64,000 nt of DNA, taken from Roseitranquillus sp963776845 (GTDB lineage: Bacteria; Pseudomonadota; Alphaproteobacteria; Rhodobacterales; Rhodobacteraceae). Positions 35,667 to 44,001 of this stretch are shown here, piece by piece. The number at the start of each line of letters is the position of its first letter. The first letter of the stretch is position 1. The DNA lies in contig CAVZOJ010000011.1 in NCBI GenBank assembly GCA_963776845.1, positions 558,001-622,000 of the forward strand, given 5' to 3'. The notes below the pieces were generated by a model. That model was not told the origin of the DNA. It worked only from the letters and a program-made list of their open reading frames with translations, and did no database searches. The translations under genes and the position numbers were made by a program.

Positions 35667-36256
35667 TCGCGACGCCTGCAACGCTTATAGGAGCGTTCGT
35701 GATAACAATGTCCTGCGTCGGGACCCTTTCGGCGCAGGACGTGACCAGTTTCGCGCGAAACGAGCAGATCTCCATCTTCGGCGGCGTCCATGTTGAGAAC
35801 GTGTGGCAGGACGTCATCTTTGCGCCGGACGAACTCGACTACGACAAGGCCGGGCTGATTGGGGTGGCGTTTGGCTATGAATGGCGCCATCCAGATAGAG
35901 CGCTGTCATATGGGCTTGAGTTTCAGGCCGTTGGTCAGCTTGGCCTGCAGGAACACTTCGAGTTCAACCTGCCGTTCTTCCTTAGGTACGATCTGCCGGC
36001 CCAGACGCCTCTGGTTCGCAGCTTTGCACTTGGGCTTGGATCATCGTTCGCGACCGAGGTTCCGGAATACGAGGTCGCGACCCGCGGAGACAGCCAGCGT
36101 TTCATGGCCTACTGGACCCTCGAGGCAGAGTTCGGCGCTGAGGCCTCGGCTATTTCGATCTTCACCCGTCTACATCATCGCTCCGGCGCGTTTGGAGCAG
36201 TGGCAGACGAAGGCGCTTCAAACGTGATTGTCTGGGGGATCCGACGGCGTTGGTGA
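35663..36256 (+). CDS. Probable outer-membrane beta-barrel protein (PagL-like?)
   Basis: Protein of 197 residues from GTG 35663, overlapping the asd stop. Residues 1-25 are a signal peptide ending VGTLSAQ. The mature sequence alternates aromatic and polar residues (GVAFGYEWRHP, SYGLEFQAVGQLG, PFFLRYDLP) and ends GIRRRW, like an eight-stranded barrel with a C-terminal aromatic. The segment FTRLHHRSGAFG resembles the catalytic H-x-S-N region of PagL lipid A 3-O-deacylases and acyloxyacyl-hydrolase-like proteins, but the Asn is Gly here. Outer-membrane location is likely; the enzymatic role is a guess. Confidence 0.65.
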   Translation: MIATPATLIGAFVITMSCVGTLSAQDVTSFARNEQISIFGGVHVENVWQDVIFAPDELDYDKAGLIGVAFGYEWRHPDRALSYGLEFQAVGQLGLQEHFEFNLPFFLRYDLPAQTPLVRSFALGLGSSFATEVPEYEVATRGDSQRFMAYWTLEAEFGAEASAISIFTRLHHRSGAFGAVADEGASNVIVWGIRRRW

Positions 36257-36281
36257 TGCGACCCGTTCGAAGGACTTGGAC

Positions 36282-36310
36282 GGAAAAAGGCCGCCCATGT
36301 GGGCGACCTT
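36282..36310 (-). terminator. Intrinsic terminator of the PRC-barrel gene
   Basis: On the minus strand AAGGTCGCCC-ACAT-GGGCGGCCTT forms a 10-base stem with one mismatch, and the second arm runs into TTTTT. It lies 23 bases after the PRC-barrel gene stop and faces the barrel-protein gene, so it may act in both directions. Confidence 0.75.
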
Positions 36311-36332
36311 CTCTTGAGATGGGACTTGAAGC

Positions 36333-37968
36333 TTACTGCGAGTAACGTTCCATCTGCTCAAGCTCGTCTTGCGTCGAGTCGATGTAGACGCGGATGTCGT
36401 CACCGCCTTCCTCGCGCATCACTGCGAGTTGGTCGAAGTCGACCATCACCGGCTTTTCGCCAAGGCCGAGGAAACCCCCGACGTCAATGATGACGTTCTC
36501 GACCTGTCCGTCCGACGAGAGGACGAGTTCACTGATATCGCCGATGTCCTCGTCGTTCATGCCGTAGACCGTGTGGCCGTCGAGTTCCTCGGCGACGATC
36601 TGGTCCGCCTCGGCCATCGCGTAGCCTTCCCGCTGGAGTGCGGGGCGGTTCGCGGTCTGGTCGGCCTGAGCGGTTTGATCCGTCGCCTCACCCTCGGTCA
36701 CGAGGTCGCCTTCAGCCATATCTGCCTGCGCCATCCCCGTGTCTTCCGACGGTTGCTGGTCCGCTTCGGCCATGTCAGTCTCGGCCGGCTGCTGCTCGTC
36801 GGACTCGGCCATTTGCGGCTCTTGCTGATCAGCACCTTCCGTCGAGTTCGATCTCGGCGCTCTGCAGCGCAACCGCCTCGTCTGACGTCGACTCTTCCGC
36901 GGACGCGGTGTCCTGCTGCTGGTTCTGCTGTGCAGATTGGCCTTCCGCCTGCTGGGTGTCTTCACCCTGTTCGCGGAACGTCACGGTCGGCTCGCCCGCC
37001 TGCGCAAATTCGACCTGCGGCTCGCCGGTCTGGTTGAATTCGATCCGAGGTTCGGCGCTTTCATAGCGAACCGTAGGCTGGCTGCGCTCGATTTGCACGT
37101 TCGCCTGCTGATCGCCGCCTTCGCTCTCCTGGTAGGTCACGACCGGCTCGTTGCGCGTCAGGTTGACCTGCGCGTCGGTGGACTCGCTGGTCTCACCTTG
37201 TGCCATCTGCTCACCGCTGGCCTGATCGCGGACGCTCACTCCTTGCGCGTTTTCCGGATCCTCGGCCTGACTGAGCTGCAGGTCGATGCGCGGCGTCGTC
37301 TCGCGTACCGTTACTTGCGGCTCGCTCTGGCGTACTTCCACCTGGGGCCGCGCGTTGGCGACGTCGACGCCCGGCGGCGGCAAGGTGACGATGATCTCCG
37401 GCGGCGCCTGCTCGATCGTGATCGTTGGAGCGGGCATGTCGACGCGCACGGTCGCCGGCGCTTGCCGCACCAGAATCTCGCCGGCCTGTTCGCGCACCGT
37501 CACTTCAGGATCCGCGCTCTGGACCATAACCTCAGTGTCGCCGGAGTTCACGTCGACCTCGGGTGGCTGGCGATCAACGAAGACCTCGCCCTCGACCACG
37601 ACTTCGTCCGAAAGCTGGATGCGCGTTGAATCAGATTCCGCCAGCACGGCGTCCTCGCTCTCCGACTGCTGCTGATCCTGCTGGGCAGCATCGGTCTGGG
37701 CGGTGTCGCTCTCCTGCCCCTCTTGACCCTGCCTGATCCGTTCGAGTTCGACATTGACCACTGCGCACTGCTCAGGGTCGCGCTGATCAAGGATTTGGTT
37801 CAGCTCATCTTCGGTCTGGGAGACGCCTTCGGGCATATCCTGCTCGAGATATTGTTCGAGCTGGGTGCAGGCATCCTGATCTTGCGCCTGGCCCGGCATC
37901 GCCACTGCCGCGAGGGGCAGGGTCAAGGCCGTTGTCATCATCAGGCGCTTCATATCAAAAGTTCGCAT
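36333..37968 (-). pseudogene. PRC-barrel domain protein with long VxVR-repeat region, frameshifted
   Basis: Exported protein of about 545 residues if the frame is restored. Start ATG 37968 follows GGAGGAAAACG, and a signal peptide ends at AMPGQAQ. An acidic Gln-rich segment is followed by a repeat region (residues ~125-300) where units such as PEVTVREQ, PTITIEQAPP, PQVEVRQSEP and PTVRYESAEP recur every ~10-20 residues. The first frame stops at 36829; a one-base excess near 36840 explains this, since removing it joins EIELTEGADQQEP. The second frame carries an acidic linker and a C-terminal PRC barrel (VYGMNDEDIGDISELVL). Probably an envelope or stress protein. Confidence 0.8.
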
Positions 37969-38005
37969 CGTTTTCCTCCGCACGTTTTTGTGCTGCTGAT
38001 TGAGA

Positions 38006-38029
38006 AACCGTGAGACGAAAGAAGGTTCC
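38006..38029 (-). promoter_or_regulatory. Candidate EcfG-type (general stress) promoter for the PRC-barrel gene
   Basis: On the minus strand GGAAC, 16 bases and GTTT lie 38 bases upstream of ATG 37968. GGAAC-N16/17-GTT is the promoter pattern of the alphaproteobacterial general stress sigma factor EcfG. Judged by eye only. Confidence 0.4.
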
Positions 38030-38080
38030 GAACATTCCGTGGTGGCGTCTCCGACCCCGGAACGTTCAAAGCACAGATGC

Positions 38081-38104
38081 GCAACGCGCTCAGAGGCGCG
38101 TTGC
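38081..38104. repeat. Perfect 9-bp inverted repeat
   Basis: GCAACGCGC-TCAGAG-GCGCGTTGC forms a strong hairpin in the gap between the PRC-barrel gene start and the SDR gene stop. No T-run follows on either strand, so it may be a Rho-independent end without a tail or simply a structured 3' UTR of the SDR transcript. Confidence 0.45.
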
Positions 38105-38177
38105 TATCGGAGCCAGCGCTGAGAATTTGAAGAAGAGCATCAGAAATAATGTACTGCTGACACCGCTCTGTTCGGCT

Positions 38178-39023
38178 CTACGCGCCCACGATTTTTCCAC
38201 CGTTCGGATGCAGTGTCTGACCGGTGAAGTAGTGGCCGTCCTCACACACGAGGAAGAGGTAGCTCGTAGCGATTTCCCACGGCTGTCCGGGATGGCCGAG
38301 CGGCGCGTTGTCCCCAAAACCCTCCACCTTGTCTGCTGGCATCGATCCGGGGATAAAGGGTGTCCAGACCGGTCCCGGCGCGACGGAGTTGACCCGAATG
38401 CCTCGCGGCGCCAATTGCGTGGCGATGGATCTGGTGAAAGCGGTGATCGCGCCGCGGGTCGTCGAGTAGTCGACGAGGACGGGGTTGCCCTTGAACGCGT
38501 TGACCGAAGCGGTGTTCACGATGGCGCTGCCTTCGCCCAGATGCTTCAGCGCTGCCTGGGTTACGAAGAAATAGCTCGCGATATTGGTCTCCAGCAGATG
38601 GCGAAGCTGGTCCTCTTCGATATCCTCTAGCTTCGTCTCGTAAAACTGCTGGCTGGCATTATTCACGACCACGTCCAGCCGACCGAACCGTTCGACCGTG
38701 TCCCTTACCACGCGCGTTGCGTGCGACTTCTTCCCCAAGTCGCCGGGCAACAGAAGGGCTTCGGAACCTTCCTCCTCGACCAGCTGCTTTGTCTGCTCGG
38801 CGTCTTCGTGCTCGTCGAGATAGGCAATCGCGACACGTGCGCCTTCGCGCGCGAACAGGATCGAGACGGCGCGGCCGATACCACTGTCGCCGCCGGTGAC
38901 GAGCGCCACCTTGTCGGCAAGCTTTCCAACACCCGGATAGCGCGGCGTGTAGTCCGGGGCTGGATGCATCTCGTTCTCGAAGGCAGGCATCCTGTCCTGA
39001 TGCTGTGGGGGGATCGACGTCAT
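38178..39023 (-). CDS. SDR family oxidoreductase (general stress protein 39-like) with Tyr-x3-Arg
   Basis: Short-chain dehydrogenase of 281 residues with the long N-terminal arm (PPQHQDRMPAFENEMHP) typical of the YghA/GsiB/glucose-dehydrogenase-like group. NAD(P) motif TGGDSGIGRAV at residues ~46-56, then VVVNNASQQ, and INTAS-type serine (IVNTASVNAFKG). The catalytic segment reads DYSTTRGAI: Tyr is kept but the usual Lys is Arg (CGC codon at 38454-38456). ATG 39023 and 39026 are both possible, with CTGGAG just upstream. A GGAAC-N17-GTT promoter-like element lies ~40 bases upstream, which fits a stress-induced gene. Confidence 0.88.
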   Translation of the reverse strand: MTSIPPQHQDRMPAFENEMHPAPDYTPRYPGVGKLADKVALVTGGDSGIGRAVSILFAREGARVAIAYLDEHEDAEQTKQLVEEEGSEALLLPGDLGKKSHATRVVRDTVERFGRLDVVVNNASQQFYETKLEDIEEDQLRHLLETNIASYFFVTQAALKHLGEGSAIVNTASVNAFKGNPVLVDYSTTRGAITAFTRSIATQLAPRGIRVNSVAPGPVWTPFIPGSMPADKVEGFGDNAPLGHPGQPWEIATSYLFLVCEDGHYFTGQTLHPNGGKIVGA

Positions 39024-39061
39024 CATGCTGCTCCAGGGCAAGTCTCGTAGATTGGAGCCGA

Positions 39062-39086
39062 AACAAGCCGCATCGCCGTCTGTTCC
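39062..39086 (-). promoter_or_regulatory. Candidate EcfG-type (general stress) promoter for the SDR gene
   Basis: On the minus strand GGAAC, 17 bases and GTTT are placed ~39 bases before the SDR start codon. It matches the element in front of the PRC-barrel gene in layout. No sigma gene is in the window. Confidence 0.4.
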
Positions 39087-39272
39087 CGTGCCGTCGAAGA
39101 AAGCCTGATCGAGCGGAACCGGACCGCCTGGCCTTTGTTGTACCTGTTACTGATATGGGCGTTACGCGCACGGTCTATGTCGGCGAGCCCCCTCAAAACG
39201 AAAGCGCTTCGCAGCGCCAACATTTCTTGGCTTGCCGCAACGCGAAATACGAACATCCAATACAAAGGGCGC

Positions 39273-40199
39273 TTATATCCGTGGTCGTCGCCCAGCGGAT
39301 TGATGGGCCGTTGGCCTGAGCGCTCCGAATCGGCGCTCTCGCTGCCAGATGTACACTCCGGCCGCGCCGATGATGGCGGCACCCAGCAGTGTCCAGACAG
39401 TTGGCGACTCCGCGAAGACGAAAAGCCCCGCGATCGTCGCAAATATCAGCTGCAGATACACGACCGGAGCGAGGAGGGACGCGTCAGCGAAACGATGCGC
39501 AATCGTCGCGAGTGAATGACCGATCACGCCGAAGGCGCCAATCCCGCCGAGGACGATGTACCCGGTAAATGTCTCCGGCCACTGCCACTGGGTCAATGCG
39601 ATGGGCGCAACGACAAGCGACGCGATACCGCTGACCCACAGCTGGCTTGCCGCATTGCCTTCGATGCCGGCGAGGAGGCGTGTCATCACGAAGTAGGATG
39701 CCGCGCTTACCAAGGCCCCCAGCGACAGAAAGATTGCCGGATGGAAGTCTGCGCCCCATGGCTGGACCGCGACGATCACTCCGACGAAGCCCACCATGAC
39801 GGCGGACAGCCGCCGGGCGCCGATACGCTCACCGAGAACCGGGACGCTGAGCAACGTGACCGCGATTGGTCCCGCGAACATGATCGTCGTGGTCAGCGTG
39901 ATCGGCAGGAAGCTGAGCGCAAGGAAGTTGAGCAGCGTGCTCCCAAGAAGGAAGAACGACCGCAACGCCTGCAGCAGCGGCCGCGCTGACCGGAGGGCGC
40001 CACGACCTTCCCTCGGCAGGAACACGACGAGCGAGATCAGGAAGTGGCCAAAGTACCTCGCGAAGACCACCTGCAGCGCAGCATGTCCCGACTGGATCAG
40101 GAACTTCGCGGATGTGTCGATGCAGGTGAAGCAGAGGACCGCCAGCGCCATCAGGACGAGGCCGAGCGTCGCGCGCTCCTCACGCGGCGGCGCGGTCAT
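39273..40199 (-). CDS. DMT superfamily transporter (EamA)
   Basis: Inner-membrane exporter of 308 residues with ten hydrophobic helices arranged as two EamA repeats (residues ~12-140 and ~155-290). The first helix LGLVLMALAVLCFTCIDTSAKFL is typical, as are SFLPITLTTTIMFAGPI and GAFGVIGHSLATIAHRFADAS. EamA proteins export amino acids or small metabolites; nothing in the sequence gives the substrate. It lies 139 bases downstream of the TRAP operon on the same strand but is not clearly part of it. Confidence 0.9.
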   Translation of the reverse strand: MTAPPREERATLGLVLMALAVLCFTCIDTSAKFLIQSGHAALQVVFARYFGHFLISLVVFLPREGRGALRSARPLLQALRSFFLLGSTLLNFLALSFLPITLTTTIMFAGPIAVTLLSVPVLGERIGARRLSAVMVGFVGVIVAVQPWGADFHPAIFLSLGALVSAASYFVMTRLLAGIEGNAASQLWVSGIASLVVAPIALTQWQWPETFTGYIVLGGIGAFGVIGHSLATIAHRFADASLLAPVVYLQLIFATIAGLFVFAESPTVWTLLGAAIIGAAGVYIWQRERRFGALRPTAHQSAGRRPRI

Positions 40200-40338
40200 C
40201 GGGTCGCGGCGTTCGTCGGTGCCTGCATCGGCGAAGTCCTGCCATACGCTTCATGCCGCGCCCTTTGCGTGCCGTTGGGCACTTGCCCCGCGGTTTCGGC
40301 GATCGGTGGGATGGCACAGGGCCGGGCGCAAGAGAGCG

Positions 40339-41934
40339 TCAGAGGAACACCGAGACGAGGGGCGGCCAGATCAGAAGCAGCGACAGCGCGACGAGCTGGA
40401 TCGCGATGAACGGCAGGAACCCGCGGAAGATATCCGTCAGCGATATTTCTGGTGGCGCGACTGACTTCAGGTAGAACGCCGCCGGTCCGAATGGCGGCGA
40501 CAGAAAGCTGACCTGCATGTTCATGCAAAAGACGACGCCGTACCAGATCGCAACGTGTGAAGGCTCCAGCTGCCCGAACAGGCCGATCTCCTCGACCGGC
40601 AGGCGCAGGACGATGGGCAGAAAGACAGGGATCACCAACAGGACGATACCGACCCAGTCCATGAAGGCGCCCAGCACCAGGAAGATCAGCATCATGACCA
40701 GTATGATGCCCATCGTCGGCAGATCCGCCCCGATGATCGTGGAGGCGATGAAGGTCGGACCACCGGCGATCGTATAGGCGCCCGCGAGAGCGGTGGCGCC
40801 GATGGTGACCCAGATGATCGTGCCAGTGGACTTGATCGTGCGCTTGAGCGCCTCCCACAGGAGCGAAAGACTCATCTCGCCGCGGAGGGCGGCGATGACG
40901 CCGACGGCAATGACGCCCATGCCCGCTGCTTCGGTGATCCCTGTGATCCCGCCATAGATCGAGCCGAGCACGACGCCGATCACCACCATCGGCCCGACCA
41001 GCCCCTTGCCCATCGTCCACGCCTGGGAAGAGCGGTCGCGGCCGAAGACGAACAGCAGCAGGGCAAGGGCTGCGACCGAGGCGATGCCGAACCCGACGGC
41101 GTGGCTGGGCGTGCCGAGCGTGATCGCGTCGACACCCTCCCTCACCTGGTTCTGTCCGGCCATCGTGAAGAACAGCGCGCGCAGGAAGAGGGCCGCGCAG
41201 AACCCGCCGGCGATGATGGTCAGGAATGCGGCAAAGAGAGCGCTCTTGTCGCGGCCTTCGGCCTCCCCCGGCTGTGGCGGCGGCAGGGGCGCCAGGCTGG
41301 GGTTATGGCGCGTACGGATGATGATGTAGATGATGAAGAACGAGGCCAGAATGAAGCCTGGCAGGAAGCTGGCGGTAAAGAGCGCTTTGATCGACGTTTC
41401 CGTGATCAGGCCATAGATGATCAGGACGATCGAGGGCGGGATCATTGTGCCAAGCGAACCCGAGGCGCAGATGGTCCCGACTGCGAGATTGCGATCATAG
41501 CCGAGGCGCAGCATCTGCGGCAGCGCGATCAGCCCCAGCAACACGACCTCGCCGCCGATGATCCCCGACATCGCGGCCATGATCACCGCCATGATCGACG
41601 TCACGATGGCGATCCCGCCGCGCGTCCGGCTGAGCCAGACGTTGAGAGAGTTGTACATCTCACCGGCAATGCCGGACCGCTCGAGCAAATTCGCCATGAA
41701 GATGAAGAGTGGGATCGAGATCAGCACGTAGTCCGTCAGTAGCCCATAGATCCGCTGCGCCAGGATGTTGAGCGGCCCTGTCCCGAAGTCGCCGAACAGC
41801 GGCTCGGGCCCGAAGCGCATCACCAGAACGCCAACCGCACAGATGGCGGAGGCGAAACCGAGCGGCATCCCGATCGCCAGGAGCACGATTATCGCGACGA
41901 GCAGAAGGGCGGAAATGGTGCCGATGTCGAACAT
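40339..41934 (-). CDS. dctM: TRAP transporter large permease subunit (DctM)
   Basis: Sodium-coupled TRAP transporter channel subunit of 531 residues, longer than the ~430 of classical DctM. The extra length is a polar loop and helices in the middle (residues ~215-310, with PPPQPGEAEGRDKS). The DctM family motifs LLERSGIAGEMYNSL, SGIIGGEVVLLGLIALPQML and GSLGTMIPPSIVLIIYG are clear. The larger form is seen in the mannitol/chloroaromatic/keto-acid TRAP subgroup. Its ATG overlaps the dctQ stop as TAATG. It is the last gene of the operon. Confidence 0.94.
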   Translation of the reverse strand: MFDIGTISALLLVAIIVLLAIGMPLGFASAICAVGVLVMRFGPEPLFGDFGTGPLNILAQRIYGLLTDYVLISIPLFIFMANLLERSGIAGEMYNSLNVWLSRTRGGIAIVTSIMAVIMAAMSGIIGGEVVLLGLIALPQMLRLGYDRNLAVGTICASGSLGTMIPPSIVLIIYGLITETSIKALFTASFLPGFILASFFIIYIIIRTRHNPSLAPLPPPQPGEAEGRDKSALFAAFLTIIAGGFCAALFLRALFFTMAGQNQVREGVDAITLGTPSHAVGFGIASVAALALLLFVFGRDRSSQAWTMGKGLVGPMVVIGVVLGSIYGGITGITEAAGMGVIAVGVIAALRGEMSLSLLWEALKRTIKSTGTIIWVTIGATALAGAYTIAGGPTFIASTIIGADLPTMGIILVMMLIFLVLGAFMDWVGIVLLVIPVFLPIVLRLPVEEIGLFGQLEPSHVAIWYGVVFCMNMQVSFLSPPFGPAAFYLKSVAPPEISLTDIFRGFLPFIAIQLVALSLLLIWPPLVSVFL

Positions 41935-42734
41935 TAGTCGTGCCGCCCCGCTTCATGCTGGTGCCGCGCGCTCTCGACGATGTCGTCGATCTCGGTCTCG
42001 TCGACGACGCCATGCACCTCCGGCGCCTTGTTCCAGTCGGCGATCAGATTTACGATCGCCTGAATGGCGACGAGGCAGATGATAAGCAGCACCGTCGGCT
42101 TGATGGTGGCCGGCAGAGGCGGGTCGAACGCGGTCCCGAACGTTTCCCACCTCAGAAACTTGTCGCGCGCCTCATTCCAGCCTCCCCAGACGATCGCGAC
42201 GGCGAAGATGACGATCAGCAGCGCCGAAATCGTGTCGCAGACCCTCTGCAGCGAGCGCGGGAGCATATCGTAAAGCAGAAAGATCCGGATGTGGCTGCGC
42301 TGCTGCATGGCGTAGAGGCCAGAGAGCAGGAAGACGAACCCGGCGAGCCACAACGACAGCTCGTTTGCCCAGAGCGTCGGCCTCTCGAAGACGTACCGCA
42401 GGCAGACCTCATAGAACATCACCGCGACAAGGATCACGATCAGGAACATCGTGACCCGGCCGAGAAAGAGGCTCAGGCGGTCAAGAGCGTTCTCTGGCGC
42501 CAGTTCACCGCGTCCGGCTTTCTCTGTCCGCACGCCCATGAAGACCGCAACCAGAACGCCGGCCGCCATCAGGTAGTCGATGGCTCCGGCTGTCCGGTAT
42601 TGAGAGTTCAAGTTGTCGTTTGCCCAGCCGAGCGCGATAATGAAGCGGGGAAAATACCACGCGAGCCATCCGAGGCAGACGATGAACACCAGCGGCCAGA
42701 TGGCGCTGGCGGCCACGTCGCGATTGCGCTCCAT
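41934..42734 (-). CDS. dctQ: TRAP transporter small permease subunit (DctQ)
   Basis: Small membrane subunit of the TRAP importer, 266 residues, longer than the usual ~170 because of two extra N-terminal hydrophobic helices (IWPLVFIVCLGWLAWYFP and YLMAAGVLVAVFMG). The DctQ core follows, with FYEVCLRYVFERPTLWANELSLWL and RSHIRIFLLYDMLP. The C-terminal tail is acidic and cytoplasmic. This long form is the partner type for the long DctM found next to it. It lies 65 bases after dctP. Confidence 0.93.
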   Translation of the reverse strand: MERNRDVAASAIWPLVFIVCLGWLAWYFPRFIIALGWANDNLNSQYRTAGAIDYLMAAGVLVAVFMGVRTEKAGRGELAPENALDRLSLFLGRVTMFLIVILVAVMFYEVCLRYVFERPTLWANELSLWLAGFVFLLSGLYAMQQRSHIRIFLLYDMLPRSLQRVCDTISALLIVIFAVAIVWGGWNEARDKFLRWETFGTAFDPPLPATIKPTVLLIICLVAIQAIVNLIADWNKAPEVHGVVDETEIDDIVESARHQHEAGRHD

Positions 42735-42799
42735 TCCGCTGGTCCTCCGCTGTCTCGCGGCCCCCTTAGTCGGGAGCCGCTCGTGTCACGCGTGCGGCG

Positions 42800-43816
42800 T
42801 CACTCGTCGGAGGAGATGAGGCCGAGCTGCTCCATAAAGGCGACGTGGCTGTCCACCAGCGACTTTGCCTCGGGCGTCTTGGTCGCCCAGTCCTGCCATG
42901 CCGCTTGCGCCGCCTCGCGGAAAGTCGCGCGGTCCTCCGCCGACCAGTCGTGCAGGGTGATACCCTGATCGCGAAGCTCCGCTGCCGCCTGATTGTTGGC
43001 GATCTCGAACGTCAGCGCGGTCTGGAACGCGAGCTTCTGCATCGCCGTATCGATGATCGCGCGGTGGGCCTCGCTCAGGCTCTCCCACTTGTCGAGGCGA
43101 CAGGCGAGATGGTCCGACGGCATCGAGTGGAAGCCGGGGAACGTCGCGTGGCTCACGAGGTCGAAGAGGCCGATCGACTGGTTGTTGGCGAGGCCGGAGT
43201 AATCCGTCGCGTCGATGATCCCGGTCTCGAGCGCGGTGAAGACCTCGGTGAAATCCATGACGACAGGGCTAGCGCCGAGGGCCGCGAAGATCTCCGTCTC
43301 CATGCCCGGGGGTGAACGGAACTTGAACCCTTCGAGATCGTCGATACCTGCGATCGGGTTCGCCGATGCCAGCAACTCCTGACCGTAAATCCACCAGCCG
43401 ACAAGCTTCATGTTGAACTGATTGTAGAGCTCGTCCGCCGCGTCGAACCCACCATTGTAGAGCCAGGCGTATTGCTGCCATGGCGTCTCGTAGCCGCCCA
43501 TGATGTCGCCGACGAACTGAAATGCCGGGTTCTTGCCGGTCTGATAGGCGCCGCCAGTCATGTCGCAGTCGATGATGCCACTCGCGGCCGCGTCGAAGGT
43601 CTCGACGGTGTCGACCACCGACGACGAGAAGAACATCTCAACGTCGATCTCTCCGCCCGACATCGTCTCCACGTCGTCGACGAACTGCTGCGCGAGTTTG
43701 CCCGACACCTGTTCGGGCGCGTAGTGCGTCTGGATCCTCAGCGTCTCCTGCGCGGCCGCCGGCATCGCGAGCGCCATGGCTGCGGCGGTCGCGAGCATCT
43801 TGTTCTTGCTGGTCAT
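42800..43816 (-). CDS. dctP: TRAP transporter substrate-binding protein (DctP)
   Basis: Periplasmic binding protein of 338 residues. The start ATG 43816 (MTSKNKMLATAAAMALA) follows GGGGAGGAG; the signal peptide ends MPAAAQ. Features of the TakP-like subgroup are LRIQTHYAPEQ near the start, GGYETPWQQYAWLYNGGFD, the carboxylate-binding Arg in GFKFRSPPGME, and EVFTALETGIIDATDYSG. The subgroup binds keto acids or other monocarboxylates, so an organic or sugar acid is a reasonable guess. An IS903-group element lies about 130 bases upstream and separates it from two codirectional dehydrogenase genes. Confidence 0.93.
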   Translation of the reverse strand: MTSKNKMLATAAAMALAMPAAAQETLRIQTHYAPEQVSGKLAQQFVDDVETMSGGEIDVEMFFSSSVVDTVETFDAAASGIIDCDMTGGAYQTGKNPAFQFVGDIMGGYETPWQQYAWLYNGGFDAADELYNQFNMKLVGWWIYGQELLASANPIAGIDDLEGFKFRSPPGMETEIFAALGASPVVMDFTEVFTALETGIIDATDYSGLANNQSIGLFDLVSHATFPGFHSMPSDHLACRLDKWESLSEAHRAIIDTAMQKLAFQTALTFEIANNQAAAELRDQGITLHDWSAEDRATFREAAQAAWQDWATKTPEAKSLVDSHVAFMEQLGLISSDE

Positions 43817-43936
43817 TCGGTCTCCTCCCCATGCGACGATTTTAGTGCGTCGCCTCGTCGGCCCGGCTCCAAGCGGGGCGCGTTCGCCGCGCACGTTTTC
43901 GTGACGGCGGATTGAACGCTAGCGAAGGCGTTGGGG

Positions 43937-43945
43937 CGAGGCAAC
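43937..43945. repeat. Target-site duplication, left copy (IS903 group)
   Basis: CGAGGCAAC directly precedes the IS left end and is identical to 45004-45012. A perfect 9-base duplication is the hallmark of the IS903 subgroup of IS5. Confidence 0.9.
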
Positions 43946-44001
43946 GGCTCTGTTGCAAAATCGCGTGAAGGATTCATCTCGTGAATCCAGTGTGGTAGCT
44001 G

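Noticed and set aside
36829..36965. Two separate genes for the repeat protein and the PRC-barrel protein
   Set aside because: The second frame has no credible start or ribosome site, the acidic linker continues across the junction, and one base change joins them, so a single frameshifted gene is more likely.
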